From Gammaproteobacteria bacterium (GTDB lineage Bacteria > Pseudomonadota > Gammaproteobacteria > Pseudomonadales > JAUIET01): DNA of 57,102 nt. Positions 43,856 through 53,306 of this stretch are shown piece after piece. Below the pieces are notes generated by a model, which searched no databases, was not told the DNA's origin, and worked only from the letters and a program-made list of their open reading frames with translations. The DNA lies in assembly GCA_030431775.1 (NCBI GenBank), contig JAUIHW010000025.1, forward strand, positions 1-57,102, read 5' to 3'. The first letter of the stretch is position 1. The number at the start of each line of letters is the position of its first letter. Position numbers and translations under genes: made by a program.

Positions 43856-44344
43856 CTAGACCTGCTGCGAAGACATCAAGGGCATTTCCTTCAATATACC
43901 TTTCTCTACGCACTCTTTGATCAAGTTAGTGATATTCGTGTAGTCGTACATGTCCATCTGCTCCGCCCACTGGTAATTGCCGCCGTACTTGAACCAGGAC
44001 GCACCGATCACCTTCATCTCTGAGCCGTCTTCACGTTTTGGCGCGCCGGGCGGGGTCTGCCACCAGGTGGCGAACACTTCGCCTTTGTGCTCGTCGATTA
44101 CTATCTTGTCGTAAGGATAGGTCCAGCCCTGGTATGGGTCCATCGCCGCACCCACGCAGGTTTCACGCACGGTTTCGCGGTCATTAAACTCGTACTTGCC
44201 ATTCGGGGTTTCCCAACCGTACTTGATGTCTTCGGCAAAAAAATCTGCCAACTGGCGCCAGTCGCCTTCGCGCTCGGCTTTATCATTCACGGCCAACCAG
44301 CGGTTGACCATTTCTTCCATTTCTTCGCGGCTGTAAGCAGGCAT
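43856..44344 (-). CDS. NTF2-like (SnoaL) protein
   Basis: 162 residues. Cone-fold sequence with YSREEMEEMVNRWLAVNDKA, DWRQLADFFAEDIKYGWETP and GEVFATWWQTPPGA. Homologues are common in steroid and terpene degradation clusters, without known activity. ATG at 44344 has GGAG 6 nt upstream and is preferred over the start at 44365. It is divergent from the thiolase gene, with a palindrome between them. Confidence 0.75.
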   Translation of the reverse strand: MPAYSREEMEEMVNRWLAVNDKAEREGDWRQLADFFAEDIKYGWETPNGKYEFNDRETVRETCVGAAMDPYQGWTYPYDKIVIDEHKGEVFATWWQTPPGAPKREDGSEMKVIGASWFKYGGNYQWAEQMDMYDYTNITNLIKECVEKGILKEMPLMSSQQV

Positions 44345-44395
44345 GGGAAACTCCGATCCAAACATTCGATGTCGTAACCATACAGAGTATTATTT

Positions 44396-44409
44396 ATAGT
44401 TGCAACTAT
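44396..44409. promoter_or_regulatory. 14-bp perfect palindrome between divergent NTF2-like and thiolase genes
   Basis: ATAGTTG-CAACTAT is a perfect 14-bp palindrome in an A/T-rich stretch. On the minus strand a TTGCAA hexamer within it is followed after 17 bp by TATGGT, a fair -35/-10 pair for the NTF2-like gene, so a bound regulator would block that promoter. A TetR-type dimer site is likely. Confidence 0.5.
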
Positions 44410-44536
44410 TTATTTTAAGTTGCCGGGTCACTTAGTTTAGTGGCAGAAAGGGGACACCAAAGCTGTACTTGCTGTCATCCACACTGGCGCAAATTACCCT
44501 ATGATTGCCCGTTTTCAACTCTCGACGAAATCCGAT

Positions 44537-45736
44537 ATGACCGACGCCTACATACTCGACGCCATACGCACACCCCGTGGCAAGGGTAAACAAGGGGGCA
44601 GCCTGTACGAGGTGAAACCCATTGATCTGCTGGCTAACCTGCTGGAAGCCATGAAAGAGCGCCACCAGCTGGACACCACCAAGGTGGAAGATGTCATTAT
44701 CGCCACCGGCGAGCCGGTCAAAGAGCAGGGCCAGGACATCGCCAAGAGCGCGCTGATCTATTCCAGTTGGGATGACGTGACCACCGGTGCGCAACTGCAC
44801 CGCTACTGCGCGGGCGGGCTGGACGCCGTCAATCTGGCCGCTGCAAAGGTGGCCTCCGGTTTTGAAGATCTGGTGTGTGCCGGCGGTTTGGAATCCATGT
44901 CCCGTTTGGGCATGGGGGCTTCCGGTGGCTCGCAGGGCGACCCCTGGGTCAATATGAAGACCGGTTTTATTTCTCAGGGGCTTGGTGCCGACATGCTGGC
45001 CACATTGGATGGCATCAGCCGCGAAGAACTGGACGCGTATGCACTGATGTCGCAACAGCGAGCTGCGCAGGCGCGCGACAATGGCTATTTCAAATCCATC
45101 GTTCCGGTGGTGGATATGAACGGCGTAACCATCCTCGACCATGACGAGCTGATCCGTCCGGACACCAAAGCCGAAGACCTGGCCAAGCTGCAGCCCTCCT
45201 TTAAAATGTTTAACGACTTCGGTCACGGTGCGGTGGCCAAACTTAAGTACCCGCAGCTGGAGCATATTCGCAACGTGCACACACCGGGCAACAGCTCTGG
45301 TATCGTGGATGGTGCCTCGCTGGTGATGATCGGCAATGAAACCATAGCCAAAGACATCGGTGTGGAGCCCAGAGCGCGCATAGTGTCTACCGCGCTGGTT
45401 GGCACCGAGCCCACCATCATGCTGGCCGGCCCCGGCCCGGCGTCAGAAAAAGCCCTGCGCAAAGCCGGCCTGAGCGTGGACGACATCGACCTGTTTGAAC
45501 TGAACGAGGCCTTTGCTGCCGTAGTGCTGCGTTACCAGCGGCAGTTCAATATTCCGGACGAGAAAATCAATGTCAACGGTGGAGCAATCGCCATGGGTCA
45601 CCCGATCGGAGCGACCGGCGCGATGATTCTCGGCACCCTGCTCGATGAGCTGGAACGCCGCGACCTGAAACGCGGCTTGTGCACCTTGTGTGCCGGCGGC
45701 GGCATTGGTATCGCCACCATCATTGAACGCGTTTGA
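44537..45736 (+). CDS. Acetyl-CoA acetyltransferase / thiolase (FadA-like)
   Basis: 399 residues. The nucleophile Cys is in [15 protein letters not shown], and the second active-site segments are [15 protein letters not shown] and [13 protein letters not shown]. It should cleave 3-ketoacyl-CoA. ATG at 44537 ([16 protein letters not shown]) is chosen; the frame open from 44501 adds 12 unlikely residues. It is followed by a FadB-like gene with 16 bp between, the usual fadA/fadB-type pair of a beta-oxidation unit. Confidence 0.9.
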   Translation: MTDAYILDAIRTPRGKGKQGGSLYEVKPIDLLANLLEAMKERHQLDTTKVEDVIIATGEPVKEQGQDIAKSALIYSSWDDVTTGAQLHRYCAGGLDAVNLAAAKVASGFEDLVCAGGLESMSRLGMGASGGSQGDPWVNMKTGFISQGLGADMLATLDGISREELDAYALMSQQRAAQARDNGYFKSIVPVVDMNGVTILDHDELIRPDTKAEDLAKLQPSFKMFNDFGHGAVAKLKYPQLEHIRNVHTPGNSSGIVDGASLVMIGNETIAKDIGVEPRARIVSTALVGTEPTIMLAGPGPASEKALRKAGLSVDDIDLFELNEAFAAVVLRYQRQFNIPDEKINVNGGAIAMGHPIGATGAMILGTLLDELERRDLKRGLCTLCAGGGIGIATIIERV

Positions 45737-45752
45737 GCCGGAGGAATTAAGC

Positions 45753-47906
45753 ATGTCATACATTAGTTTGAACAAAAATGACGACGGCATTGTCGATTTG
45801 ATCTTTGACCAGGAGGGTCAGAGCGTTAACACCATGGGCAGCGAATACGAAGCCGCGATGGAGCAGGCAATCGCCGACCTGCAGGCCATGATTGCTGACG
45901 GTGGCGTCACTGGTGTGTATGTGAAGAGCGGCAAGCCGGGGCAGTTCTTCGCCGGCGGCGACATCAAAGAAATGCTAACCATGGACCTGAACCCCGACAT
46001 CGAGCGTAAAACCGAGATGTACAACGCCTTAATGGACGGCAAAGCCAAGCTTCGTACCCTGGAAACTCTGGGCGTGCCGGTGGCCGTGGGCATTAATGGC
46101 CCGGCACTGGGCGGCGGTTTTGAAATTGCCTTGTCCTGTCATTACCGCATTGCTCTGCCCGGCGTTGCGATTGGCCTGCCGGAAGCCCAGATCGGCCTGA
46201 TGCCGGGCGCCGGCGGTGTGGTACGCATGACCCGCCTGGTCGGTCTGCAGGAAGCCATTGCTTTGATCAGCCAGGGCAAACGCCTGAAAGCTGAAAAAGC
46301 GCTGGAGAAAGGCCTGATCCACGCAATGGCCGACAGCGAAGAAGCCATGGAAACAGCGGCCAAGCAATGGCTGCGCGACAACCCGGAAACGGTGCAACCC
46401 TGGGACCAGGCGGACTATCAAATGCCTGGCGGCGGGCCGGAAGATGACGCCAACCAGGGCCTGAGCTTTTTCGGGCCGTCCAATGTCATGGCCCAGACCA
46501 AGGGGCTTATGCCGGCACAGCAGGCTATTTTTGCCTGCGTGTTCGATTCAGCACGTGTGGACTTTGACACCGCCCAGAAGATTGAAGGGCGCTACTTTCT
46601 GTCGCTGTTGCTGGATCAAACCGCACGCAACATGATGACCGCGTTTTTTGTGCAAATGGAAGCGCTGAACCGTGGTGCCAGCCGCCCGGCAGGCGTGGCA
46701 AGGCGAACGGTGAACAAACTGGGGCTGCTCGGTGCCGGCCAGATGGGCGCCGGCATTGCAACGGTGGCCGCACAAAAAGGCATCGACGTTGTCCTGAAAG
46801 ACATCAGCCAGGAAAACGCCGACAAGGGCAAGCAATACGCGGTGAAATCCTATGAGAAAAACCGCCGCGTTAGCGAGGAGCAGGCCAGGGAGTACCTGGC
46901 GCGCATTAAGCCAAGCGCTGACTACGCCGACCTGGCGGACTGCGACGTAGTGATTGAAGCGGTGTTTGAAGACCGCCAGGTAAAAGCCAGCGTAACCCGC
47001 GATACGGAGGCTGTTGCCGCTGACAGCCTGGTGTTTGCTTCTAACACCTCGGCCTTGCCTATTACCGAGCTGGCAGAAGCGTCTTCCCGGCCGGCAAATT
47101 TCATCGGCATGCACTTTTTCAGCCCGGCCGAAAAAATGCCTCTTGTGGAGATAATCCGCGGCGCCGACACTTCTGATGAAACCACCGCTCTGGCCTTCGA
47201 CCTGGCACAGCAATTGGGCAAAACCCCGATTGTGGTCAACGACGGGCCAGGCTTTTTCACCACCCGCGTGATCGGCCAGTTTATCTCCCAAAGCAGCGAA
47301 ATGCTGTACGAAGGCGTAAACCCGGTACTGATCGAATCTGCCGCGCGCGACAATGGCTCGCCGATTGGCCCCCTGGCCATCATGGACGAAATGAGTCTGG
47401 CCATGGCCTACAAAAACGGCCAGCAGGCCAAAGCCGATGTGGAAGCCCGCGGCGAAACCTGGGAGCCGAATGGCGCCTCCATCATCCTGGACCGCATGGT
47501 CAATGAGTTCAAACGCTGCGGCAAGAATGAAGGCGGCGGCTATTTTGACTACCCGGAAGACGGAGAAAAGCACATGTGGCCCGGACTTAAAGACGCCTTC
47601 GCGCCAAACGGCTACATAGACATTCCCTATGAAGACATCAAGGACCGGCTGATGATGTCACCGAGCCTGGAAGCGGCGCGCGCCATGGAAGAAGGCATCA
47701 TTAACAGCGTACCGGATGGCAATATTGGCTCCATCATGGGTATTGGGTTTCCGCCGCACACCGGCGGCGTGTTTCAGGCCATTAACGCACGAGGCGTGGC
47801 GGCATTCACCGCCCGGGCCGAGGAGCTGGCCGAGCGCTATGGCGAGGCTTTCCAGCCACCGCAGCTGCTGAAGGACATGGCGGCCAAAGGTGAAACTTTT
47901 GCCTGA
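45753..47906 (+). CDS. 3-hydroxyacyl-CoA dehydrogenase/enoyl-CoA hydratase fusion (FadB/FadJ-like)
   Basis: 717 residues. The N-terminal crotonase half has [26 protein letters not shown] and [20 protein letters not shown]. The 3-hydroxyacyl-CoA dehydrogenase half starts at about 330 ([20 protein letters not shown]) and includes [35 protein letters not shown] and [18 protein letters not shown]. It catalyses hydration and oxidation steps of beta-oxidation. ATG at 45753 follows GGAGG. An SDR gene lies 70 bp downstream. Confidence 0.93.
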   Translation: MSYISLNKNDDGIVDLIFDQEGQSVNTMGSEYEAAMEQAIADLQAMIADGGVTGVYVKSGKPGQFFAGGDIKEMLTMDLNPDIERKTEMYNALMDGKAKLRTLETLGVPVAVGINGPALGGGFEIALSCHYRIALPGVAIGLPEAQIGLMPGAGGVVRMTRLVGLQEAIALISQGKRLKAEKALEKGLIHAMADSEEAMETAAKQWLRDNPETVQPWDQADYQMPGGGPEDDANQGLSFFGPSNVMAQTKGLMPAQQAIFACVFDSARVDFDTAQKIEGRYFLSLLLDQTARNMMTAFFVQMEALNRGASRPAGVARRTVNKLGLLGAGQMGAGIATVAAQKGIDVVLKDISQENADKGKQYAVKSYEKNRRVSEEQAREYLARIKPSADYADLADCDVVIEAVFEDRQVKASVTRDTEAVAADSLVFASNTSALPITELAEASSRPANFIGMHFFSPAEKMPLVEIIRGADTSDETTALAFDLAQQLGKTPIVVNDGPGFFTTRVIGQFISQSSEMLYEGVNPVLIESAARDNGSPIGPLAIMDEMSLAMAYKNGQQAKADVEARGETWEPNGASIILDRMVNEFKRCGKNEGGGYFDYPEDGEKHMWPGLKDAFAPNGYIDIPYEDIKDRLMMSPSLEAARAMEEGIINSVPDGNIGSIMGIGFPPHTGGVFQAINARGVAAFTARAEELAERYGEAFQPPQLLKDMAAKGETFA

Positions 47907-47976
47907 TGTTTGCAGGCGCGTATTCGGTGTAGACTTCGAAGATTCACCTGAAGACTAACCATGCGGGCCGATACCT

Positions 47977-48798
47977 ATGCAAAACCTACCAGGAAAAGTC
48001 GTTGCCATTACGGGCGCCGCCTCTGGAATTGGCCGCAGCCTGGCCAGACAGCTGGCCGGGTACGGTTGTCACCTGGCCCTGGCGGACTGGGATGAACAAA
48101 GCCTTGAAGATACGGTTAATCTGTTAGGACCTGCCGGCAAGGTAAGCACTCACAAAGTCGACGTGGCCAGCCGCGAGCAGGTTTACCAATGGGCAAATGA
48201 CGTAGTGCAGCAGCATGGGCATGTCGATTGCATCATCAACAATGCGGGCGTTGCCTCTATGAACACCATCGAAGACTTCAGCTATGAAGACTTCAACTGG
48301 GTGTTTGATATCGTGTTTTATGGCGTGCTGTACGGCAGCAAAGCCTTCCTGCCTTATTTGAAGCAACGCCCGGACGCCCACATTGTCAACATTTCCAGTG
48401 TGAATGGCTTTTTTCCGTTTCCCAGAAACGGCCCTTACAACTGCGCCAAGCACGCCGTCAAAGCACTGAACCAAACTTTGATTCAGGAGCTGAAAGACAC
48501 GCCGGTTAAGGTCACCTCAGTCCACCCCGGCGGCATTCGCACCAACATCGTGCGCAACGCCCGGTTTTCCGAGCGCGACACGACTGACGATTCCATCAAG
48601 CAGCGTATTGACGCGTTTGATCGTATGGCCAACACCAGCCCTGACAAAGCCGCGTCGGTCATCATCAAGGGGATGCTTAAAAACCGCAAACGCTTGCTGG
48701 TGGGTATGGATGCGCATGTGATGGATATTTTGTGTCGGTTGATGCCGCAGGGGTTTTCGGACTTTGTCGGGAATCAGCATGCGCGGCGTTTGCAATAA
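47977..48798 (+). CDS. Short-chain dehydrogenase/reductase
   Basis: 273 residues. Cofactor motif TGAASGIG at about 13-20, NNAG at about 89-92, catalytic Ser in NISSVNGF and YNCAK as the Tyr-Lys pair. The Asp at the end of beta2 (LADWDE) favours NAD. The substrate is unknown; the position after the thiolase and FadB-like genes suggests a hydroxyacyl or hydroxysteroid step. Confidence 0.88.
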   Translation: MQNLPGKVVAITGAASGIGRSLARQLAGYGCHLALADWDEQSLEDTVNLLGPAGKVSTHKVDVASREQVYQWANDVVQQHGHVDCIINNAGVASMNTIEDFSYEDFNWVFDIVFYGVLYGSKAFLPYLKQRPDAHIVNISSVNGFFPFPRNGPYNCAKHAVKALNQTLIQELKDTPVKVTSVHPGGIRTNIVRNARFSERDTTDDSIKQRIDAFDRMANTSPDKAASVIIKGMLKNRKRLLVGMDAHVMDILCRLMPQGFSDFVGNQHARRLQ

Positions 48799-48843
48799 AC
48801 CTGCGGTCTGTGCGTTGGGGTTCATGTATCGCGCTTCGTAGCG

Positions 48844-48991
48844 GGCCGTTGGATGGCGGGGCGCTTTCTGCTCGTGGCACGGCCCCTCCGGGGTTCCCTC
48901 CATCATAAAAATGCCTTTTCCAGAAAAGGCATTTTTATTCCTTCGGCCTGCTTTTTTTACCTCCCAGAAAGCGCCCCGCCACCCAACGGCC
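48844..48991 (-). repeat. Structured palindromic element, copy D (148 bp)
   Basis: Arms 48844-48870 and 48965-48991 are 27-bp inverted repeats with one mismatch (start GGCCGTTGG, inner end GCGCTTTCTG). The central hairpin is a perfect 13-bp stem, 48907-48919 with 48924-48936, loop CCAG on the plus strand. The small hairpin reads CCCC-GGA-GGGG (48883-48893, minus strand), where copies B and C have CCGC-GGA-GCGG. Shared core pieces on the minus strand are GGAGGTAAAA, CAGGCCGAAGGA and TGATGGAGGGAACC. It lies between the SDR and the hydrolase gene. Confidence 0.85.
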
Positions 48992-49034
48992 TGTTTGCGG
49001 TAAGGCCAAGCGAGCACAATATCCGAGAGGGCGT

Positions 49035-50132
49035 TTACTGCATTTTCTCCGACAGAAAATCAAGCAATTCCGCATTAGTTGCTTCATACACCGCCTGATG
49101 CCGCCCAACCAGATAACCGATCTTGACGCAACCCTCAAAAAACCGGCCACTCTCCATGCGCATCCTGTAGCGGGTCGCTCGGTCGATGGGGGTGTTTTCC
49201 GCTATCAGCTGCGCATCGTTTACTGAAGGAAAACCCCGCTCGTCAAACACCATCTCACAGCCGCGAACATAGCTTGTTCCGGTGTCTTTAAGGGGGCCGA
49301 GGTTGCCCCAGGAATGCCCGGCCGTGGCGTAAATTCTGGAACCGACTTCGCTACCGGCGGCTCGCAAGCGTTCTTCCTCGATGGTGCAGGCCACCAGTTC
49401 ATTGCTGGCGTCCAGCGCGCCGCGCAAGGTCAGCAATGGCGCGCCCGTTGTGGCTTCGATATTAAAATCCTGGAAGCACGGCCCGTAGAAGTCTACGTGC
49501 AGCGCAAAGGCGGGCACCCGCGGCGCAAGCAGTTTTTTGAGGCGGCTGTCCAGTGCCAGGCGAGTGGCCATACCACCGTAGGAAAAGCCCATCACGCCAA
49601 TACGCGTTTCATCAATAGCCGGGTGACGGTTCAGTGCTTTCAACGCGCTGTAGGCGTCGGTCACCACATCAAACTCCGTCACATTGGTCACCATCACCGG
49701 GTAGGGAATCTTGTCATCGTCGATGCTGCGCGATTCGTAATAGTCGACCACCAGCACCGCATAGCCATTGTTCACCAACAGATCAGCGTACAGCATTTGT
49801 CGGCCAAGCTTCACGCCGCCGCTGCCAGGCAACAGCACCATTGCCGGCGCGGGTGCTCTTGCAGAAGCCGATTCCGGCAAATACAAATGACCCACCGTAG
49901 AGGTCACCGGCAGCTTTTTGTAATGGTTCAGCAGCACGTCAAAATCAAAAGGGCTGCGCGAATCAAACCAGATCGTGCCCTGCGTATCCGCCTTAAGCTC
50001 GGTTTCCTCCACCGCCGCAGGCACCGGAATGGCCTCAAGATAGGCCGAAGGATCCTGCTCTGCTATAGACAATGAGCTAAAAACCAGCGAGACAAACAAC
50101 AAACCGCAGGAGACGTACTTTCGGGCAAACAT
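49035..50132 (-). CDS. Secreted alpha/beta hydrolase, dienelactone-hydrolase-like
   Basis: 365 residues with a signal peptide (LLFVSLVFSSLSIAEQD). The fold is recognised from APAMVLLPGSGGVKLGRQML, AVLVVDYYESRS, the nucleophile in VMGFSYGGMATRLAL and a His in ATAGHSWGNLG. It is probably an esterase or lactonase in the periplasm. It is flanked by inverted copies D and C of the palindromic element, one on each side. A palindromic operator candidate overlaps the promoter region. Confidence 0.83.
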   Translation of the reverse strand: MFARKYVSCGLLFVSLVFSSLSIAEQDPSAYLEAIPVPAAVEETELKADTQGTIWFDSRSPFDFDVLLNHYKKLPVTSTVGHLYLPESASARAPAPAMVLLPGSGGVKLGRQMLYADLLVNNGYAVLVVDYYESRSIDDDKIPYPVMVTNVTEFDVVTDAYSALKALNRHPAIDETRIGVMGFSYGGMATRLALDSRLKKLLAPRVPAFALHVDFYGPCFQDFNIEATTGAPLLTLRGALDASNELVACTIEEERLRAAGSEVGSRIYATAGHSWGNLGPLKDTGTSYVRGCEMVFDERGFPSVNDAQLIAENTPIDRATRYRMRMESGRFFEGCVKIGYLVGRHQAVYEATNAELLDFLSEKMQ

Positions 50133-50160
50133 GGCTTCAACCTGTAATCAGACCAACAGA

Positions 50161-50191
50161 ATGTGGCCATTATAATGCAGTCTGGCCACAT
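50161..50191. promoter_or_regulatory. Operator-like inverted repeat upstream of the hydrolase gene
   Basis: ATGTGGCCA and TGGCCACAT, perfect 9-bp half-sites 13 bp apart, enclose ATTATAAT, which contains a consensus TATAAT -10 hexamer on both strands. No good -35 is visible on the minus strand at 17 bp, so activation or repression by a dimeric factor is plausible. Confidence 0.5.
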
Positions 50192-50212
50192 ATTGCTTTG
50201 CCACCGATGCGA

Positions 50213-50360
50213 GCCAGAGGTGTCGCCAGGGCTTTCGCGAAGATAAAAGAACCAGGCCGAAGGAGCAAAATAGACTCGCCATTGCGAGGCTACTTTTGTG
50301 ATGGAGGGAACCGCGGAGCGGCCAGGTTCACGCAGCGAACGGCCTGGCGACACCTCTGGC
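50213..50360 (+). repeat. Structured palindromic element, copy C (148 bp, perfect 18-bp arms)
   Basis: Arms 50213-50230 and 50343-50360 are perfect 18-bp inverted repeats (GCCAGAGGTGTCGCCAGG). A further TTCGC/GCGAA pair continues inside. The central hairpin has CTCGC/GCGAG with TAG/CTA below it, between A- and T-runs. The small hairpin is CCGC-GGA-GCGG (50311-50321). The rest of the core matches copy B: GGCCGAAGGAGCAAAAT, TGATGGAGGGAACC, CACGCAGCGAA. The 365-bp gap between the hydrolase and Rieske genes holds this element, the operator above and an ordinary leader; a long frame running through it into the Rieske gene is fortuitous. Confidence 0.85.
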
Positions 50361-50497
50361 GTGAACCCCGAGCCAAAGCCGAATGGTGCCTCAAATGCTA
50401 TGGCCGCAAGGCAACACCACCTGTCCTAAGCTTAATTGATTTACCCACGCAAAAAGGTACGCTGAACCCGAGTAGAACAACGAACAGGGAGCGCAGC

Positions 50498-51544
50498 ATG
50501 GCCACCGCCGCCGTTGAACCGTATGTCATCCAATCCACCTTACCCACCCGCTACCCGCGCGGCTGGTTCTGTATTGGCGCCGACTACGAATTCACCACTA
50601 CCCCCAGAAAGCTGGACTACTTCGGCACTTCACTGGTGGCCTACCGGGGCGAAAACAGCGGCGCCGTGCATTTGCTCGACGCTTACTGTCCGCACATGGG
50701 AGCTAACCTGGCCGGTGAAGGCTCCCTGGTCAATGGCGACTCGGTGATCTGCCCGTTTCACGCCTGGAGCTGGGGGCCGGATGGCGTCTGCAATGACATT
50801 CCCTATGCCAAGAAAATTCCGGAGAAAGCCCGCATCCGTTCCTGGCCGGTTATGGAGGAAAACCAACTGGTGTACATGTGGTACGACCCGGATGGCGGCG
50901 AACCCATCGAAGAGCAGCGCATACCGCCCAACCCGCAGGTACAGGAAGACGGCTGGACACCGTGGGTAATCCGCCGTTTCGATGTGCAGAACAATGCCCG
51001 CGAGCTGATCGACAACATGGCCGACAAGGCTCACTTCGGCCCTGTACACGGCACAGGCAACATCACGCACTTCTCCAATATCTGCGAGGGCCATATGTAC
51101 ACCCAGCTGATGCAGGGGAACTCGGAACTTGGAACCATCGATTCAAAAGCCCAGTACTTCGGCCCCGGCTATATGATTCATGAGATGCACATCACCCTGC
51201 CGGATGGTGTGGAAACCAAAATGATGTCGCTGGTGATGAACGTACCCACCGGCATGGAAAGCTTTGAATTTCTGGCCGGGTTCAAATACCCGATTCCGCC
51301 GGGGCTGGAAGGCAACATACTTGCGCAGATTGACTTCGTGAACAGCAAAATTGACGAAGGCGAGCGCGGTGTACAGGCCGACCTGATGATCTGGAAAGAC
51401 AAAGTCGCCATCGACAACCCGATTCTGTGCGACGGTGATGGCCCGGTAACCCGGCTGCGCCAGTGGTACGCGCAGTTTCTGGTGCCACTTGATCAGGTTC
51501 CGGAGAGCCTGAAAGAACGCAAGGTCTACGACAAAAGCAATTAG
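50498..51544 (+). CDS. Rieske non-haem iron oxygenase, KshA-like
   Basis: 348 residues. Rieske cluster ligands are in CPHMGANLAG (CxH) and CPFHAWSWG (CxxH), after GWFCIGADYEF; the mononuclear iron site is in NMADKAHFGPVHGTGN (D..H....H). The overall pattern, including DGVCNDIPYAKKIPEKA, resembles the oxygenase of 3-ketosteroid 9-alpha-hydroxylase (KshA). A reductase partner (KshB-like) is not in the window. ATG at 50498 has AGGGAG 6 nt upstream; the frame open from 50198 crosses the repeat element and is not used. It is followed by the flavoprotein and cytochrome genes. Confidence 0.88.
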   Translation: MATAAVEPYVIQSTLPTRYPRGWFCIGADYEFTTTPRKLDYFGTSLVAYRGENSGAVHLLDAYCPHMGANLAGEGSLVNGDSVICPFHAWSWGPDGVCNDIPYAKKIPEKARIRSWPVMEENQLVYMWYDPDGGEPIEEQRIPPNPQVQEDGWTPWVIRRFDVQNNARELIDNMADKAHFGPVHGTGNITHFSNICEGHMYTQLMQGNSELGTIDSKAQYFGPGYMIHEMHITLPDGVETKMMSLVMNVPTGMESFEFLAGFKYPIPPGLEGNILAQIDFVNSKIDEGERGVQADLMIWKDKVAIDNPILCDGDGPVTRLRQWYAQFLVPLDQVPESLKERKVYDKSN

Positions 51545-51572
51545 GCAGTAAGCACCGTTGGCAAAGAATACA

Positions 51573-53306
51573 ATGAATCGTCGCCGTTTATTGAAAACGG
51601 GCGGTGCCGGGCTGTTGGGTCTGTCTTCATTCAGTGCTGCGACAGAGAGCCGCCACAGCAGCATCAACTGGCACAGCAACACCGATGTGCTGGTATGCGG
51701 TTCTGGAGCAGCAGGCAGCATGGCCGCCCTTGCCGCACACGAACGTGGTGCCAGAGTGCTGCTGATTGAGAAGAACTCAGTCTGGGGAGGCACCTCGGCG
51801 AAATCCGGCTTTCACATCTGGATTCCTAACAACCGCCATATGCGAGCACAAGGTTATCAAGACCCAAAGACAGATTGTTTGCGCTACATGGCTGAGCAAA
51901 GCTATCCTCAGTTATTTGATCCCGCCAGCAATACGCTGGGGTTACCACTTCGTCTCTATCAACTATTGGACACATTTTACGAACAGGCATCGCCCACTCT
52001 GAACGCCATCGCGGATTGGGATGTGTTGAACTTTGCAATTGCCAGGCTTGGCATGCAGCAAATTGCCGCGGTGGATTACAACGACAATTCTCCCTACAAC
52101 AAAGCCATTGTGGGGCGCAGTCTCATGCCCATCAATTCCGAAGGCAGCATGGAGATGGGCCGCTATGCCGCCGAACAGTTTCGCCGCGCAATAGAAAAAC
52201 GCCGCATTCCCATACAAATGGCCACCAGTGCAAAACAGCTGCACCTAAACGACCGGGGTGAGGTCATTGGGGTCGCCGCACAGAATTCCAGTGGCCAGAC
52301 CATCAATATTCGCGCGCGCCGCGCCGTGGTGTTCGGAACCGGTTGCTACACAGCCAACCCGTCAATGCTGCAACAATACCAGATGGTTCCAACCATGGGT
52401 GGTTGCGGCGCACCATCCAATACTGGAGATTTCATCCGCATTGCCGGGTCAGCGGGTGCCCAGCTCGGCAACCTCAGCGGTGCATGGCGGGCACAGATTG
52501 TATTGGAAGACAGCGTTAACTACCGCTCCACACCGGCAGCCGTGTTTTGGCCGATCGGCGACAGCATGTTTATTGTGAACAAGTACGGCAAGCGCTGTGT
52601 GAATGAGAAGCGTAACTATAATGATCGTACCAGGGCACTGATGAACTACGACGCTAACCGTTGCGAATACCCGAATCTGGTCACTTTCATGATCTATGAC
52701 CAACGCTGCGCCGAAATCTATGGTGGCTCCTATCCTTTACCGCCAGAGCCAACGGCCAGCGACTATGTGATTAGAGGGGACACGCTGGAAGGCCTCTCCG
52801 CTGCAATCCGCAACCGGCTCAAGAAATATTCGGCACATGTCGGCAATGTTCAGCTCGCTGAGCAGTTCAATGAAAACCTGCAGCAAAGTTTCGTTCGTTT
52901 CAATGCAATGGCACGCAAAGGTGTTGATGAAGATTTTCAACGCGGCGAGTTCGCTTATGACAAAGCCTGGCACAATATGCAGGCACGCCCTCCACACCCC
53001 CGCTGGCCGCAACAGCACCCGCAGAGCAATTCAACGATGTACCCTCTGCAAGCGACAGGGCCTTACTACGCGATTATTCTGTTACCCGGCTGCCTGGGCA
53101 CCAATGGAGGGCCGCTGATCAATCATCAGGCGCAGATACTGGGCTACGACGAACAGCCTATTGCCGGCCTGTATGGGGCTGGCAACTGCATTGCCAGCCC
53201 TGCAGGTAATGCCTACTGGGGTGGCGGTACTACGATTGGCACCGCCCTAACCTTTGGCCGGATAGCAGGTGAGCGCGCAGCGGCGGAGCAGGAAAAAGCC
53301 TCATGA
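51573..53306 (+). CDS. Tat-exported FAD dehydrogenase, fumarate-reductase/KstD-like
   Basis: 577 residues. The N-terminus MNRRRLLKTGGAGLLGLSS is a twin-arginine signal, so the folded flavoprotein is exported. FAD binding: DVLVCGSGAAGSMAALAAHE and GGTSAKSGFHIW; the C-terminal GNAYWGGGTTIGTALTFGRI matches the flavoprotein family that contains 3-ketosteroid delta1-dehydrogenases and fumarate reductases (KstD has a PGPGGTLGPAM-type motif there). The KstD active-site tyrosines cannot be assigned from sequence alone. ATG at 51573 is chosen over the TTG at 51558. Its stop overlaps the cytochrome start (ATGA). Confidence 0.85.
   Translation: MNRRRLLKTGGAGLLGLSSFSAATESRHSSINWHSNTDVLVCGSGAAGSMAALAAHERGARVLLIEKNSVWGGTSAKSGFHIWIPNNRHMRAQGYQDPKTDCLRYMAEQSYPQLFDPASNTLGLPLRLYQLLDTFYEQASPTLNAIADWDVLNFAIARLGMQQIAAVDYNDNSPYNKAIVGRSLMPINSEGSMEMGRYAAEQFRRAIEKRRIPIQMATSAKQLHLNDRGEVIGVAAQNSSGQTINIRARRAVVFGTGCYTANPSMLQQYQMVPTMGGCGAPSNTGDFIRIAGSAGAQLGNLSGAWRAQIVLEDSVNYRSTPAAVFWPIGDSMFIVNKYGKRCVNEKRNYNDRTRALMNYDANRCEYPNLVTFMIYDQRCAEIYGGSYPLPPEPTASDYVIRGDTLEGLSAAIRNRLKKYSAHVGNVQLAEQFNENLQQSFVRFNAMARKGVDEDFQRGEFAYDKAWHNMQARPPHPRWPQQHPQSNSTMYPLQATGPYYAIILLPGCLGTNGGPLINHQAQILGYDEQPIAGLYGAGNCIASPAGNAYWGGGTTIGTALTFGRIAGERAAAEQEKAS

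Noticed and set aside
48853-49098. 81-residue frame across element copy D
   Set aside because: It is composed mostly of repeat DNA and overlaps the 3' end of the hydrolase gene; not a gene.
50198-50497. 100-codon N-terminal extension of the Rieske oxygenase
   Set aside because: It runs through repeat copy C, has no similarity to the family, and the ATG at 50498 has a good ribosome site.
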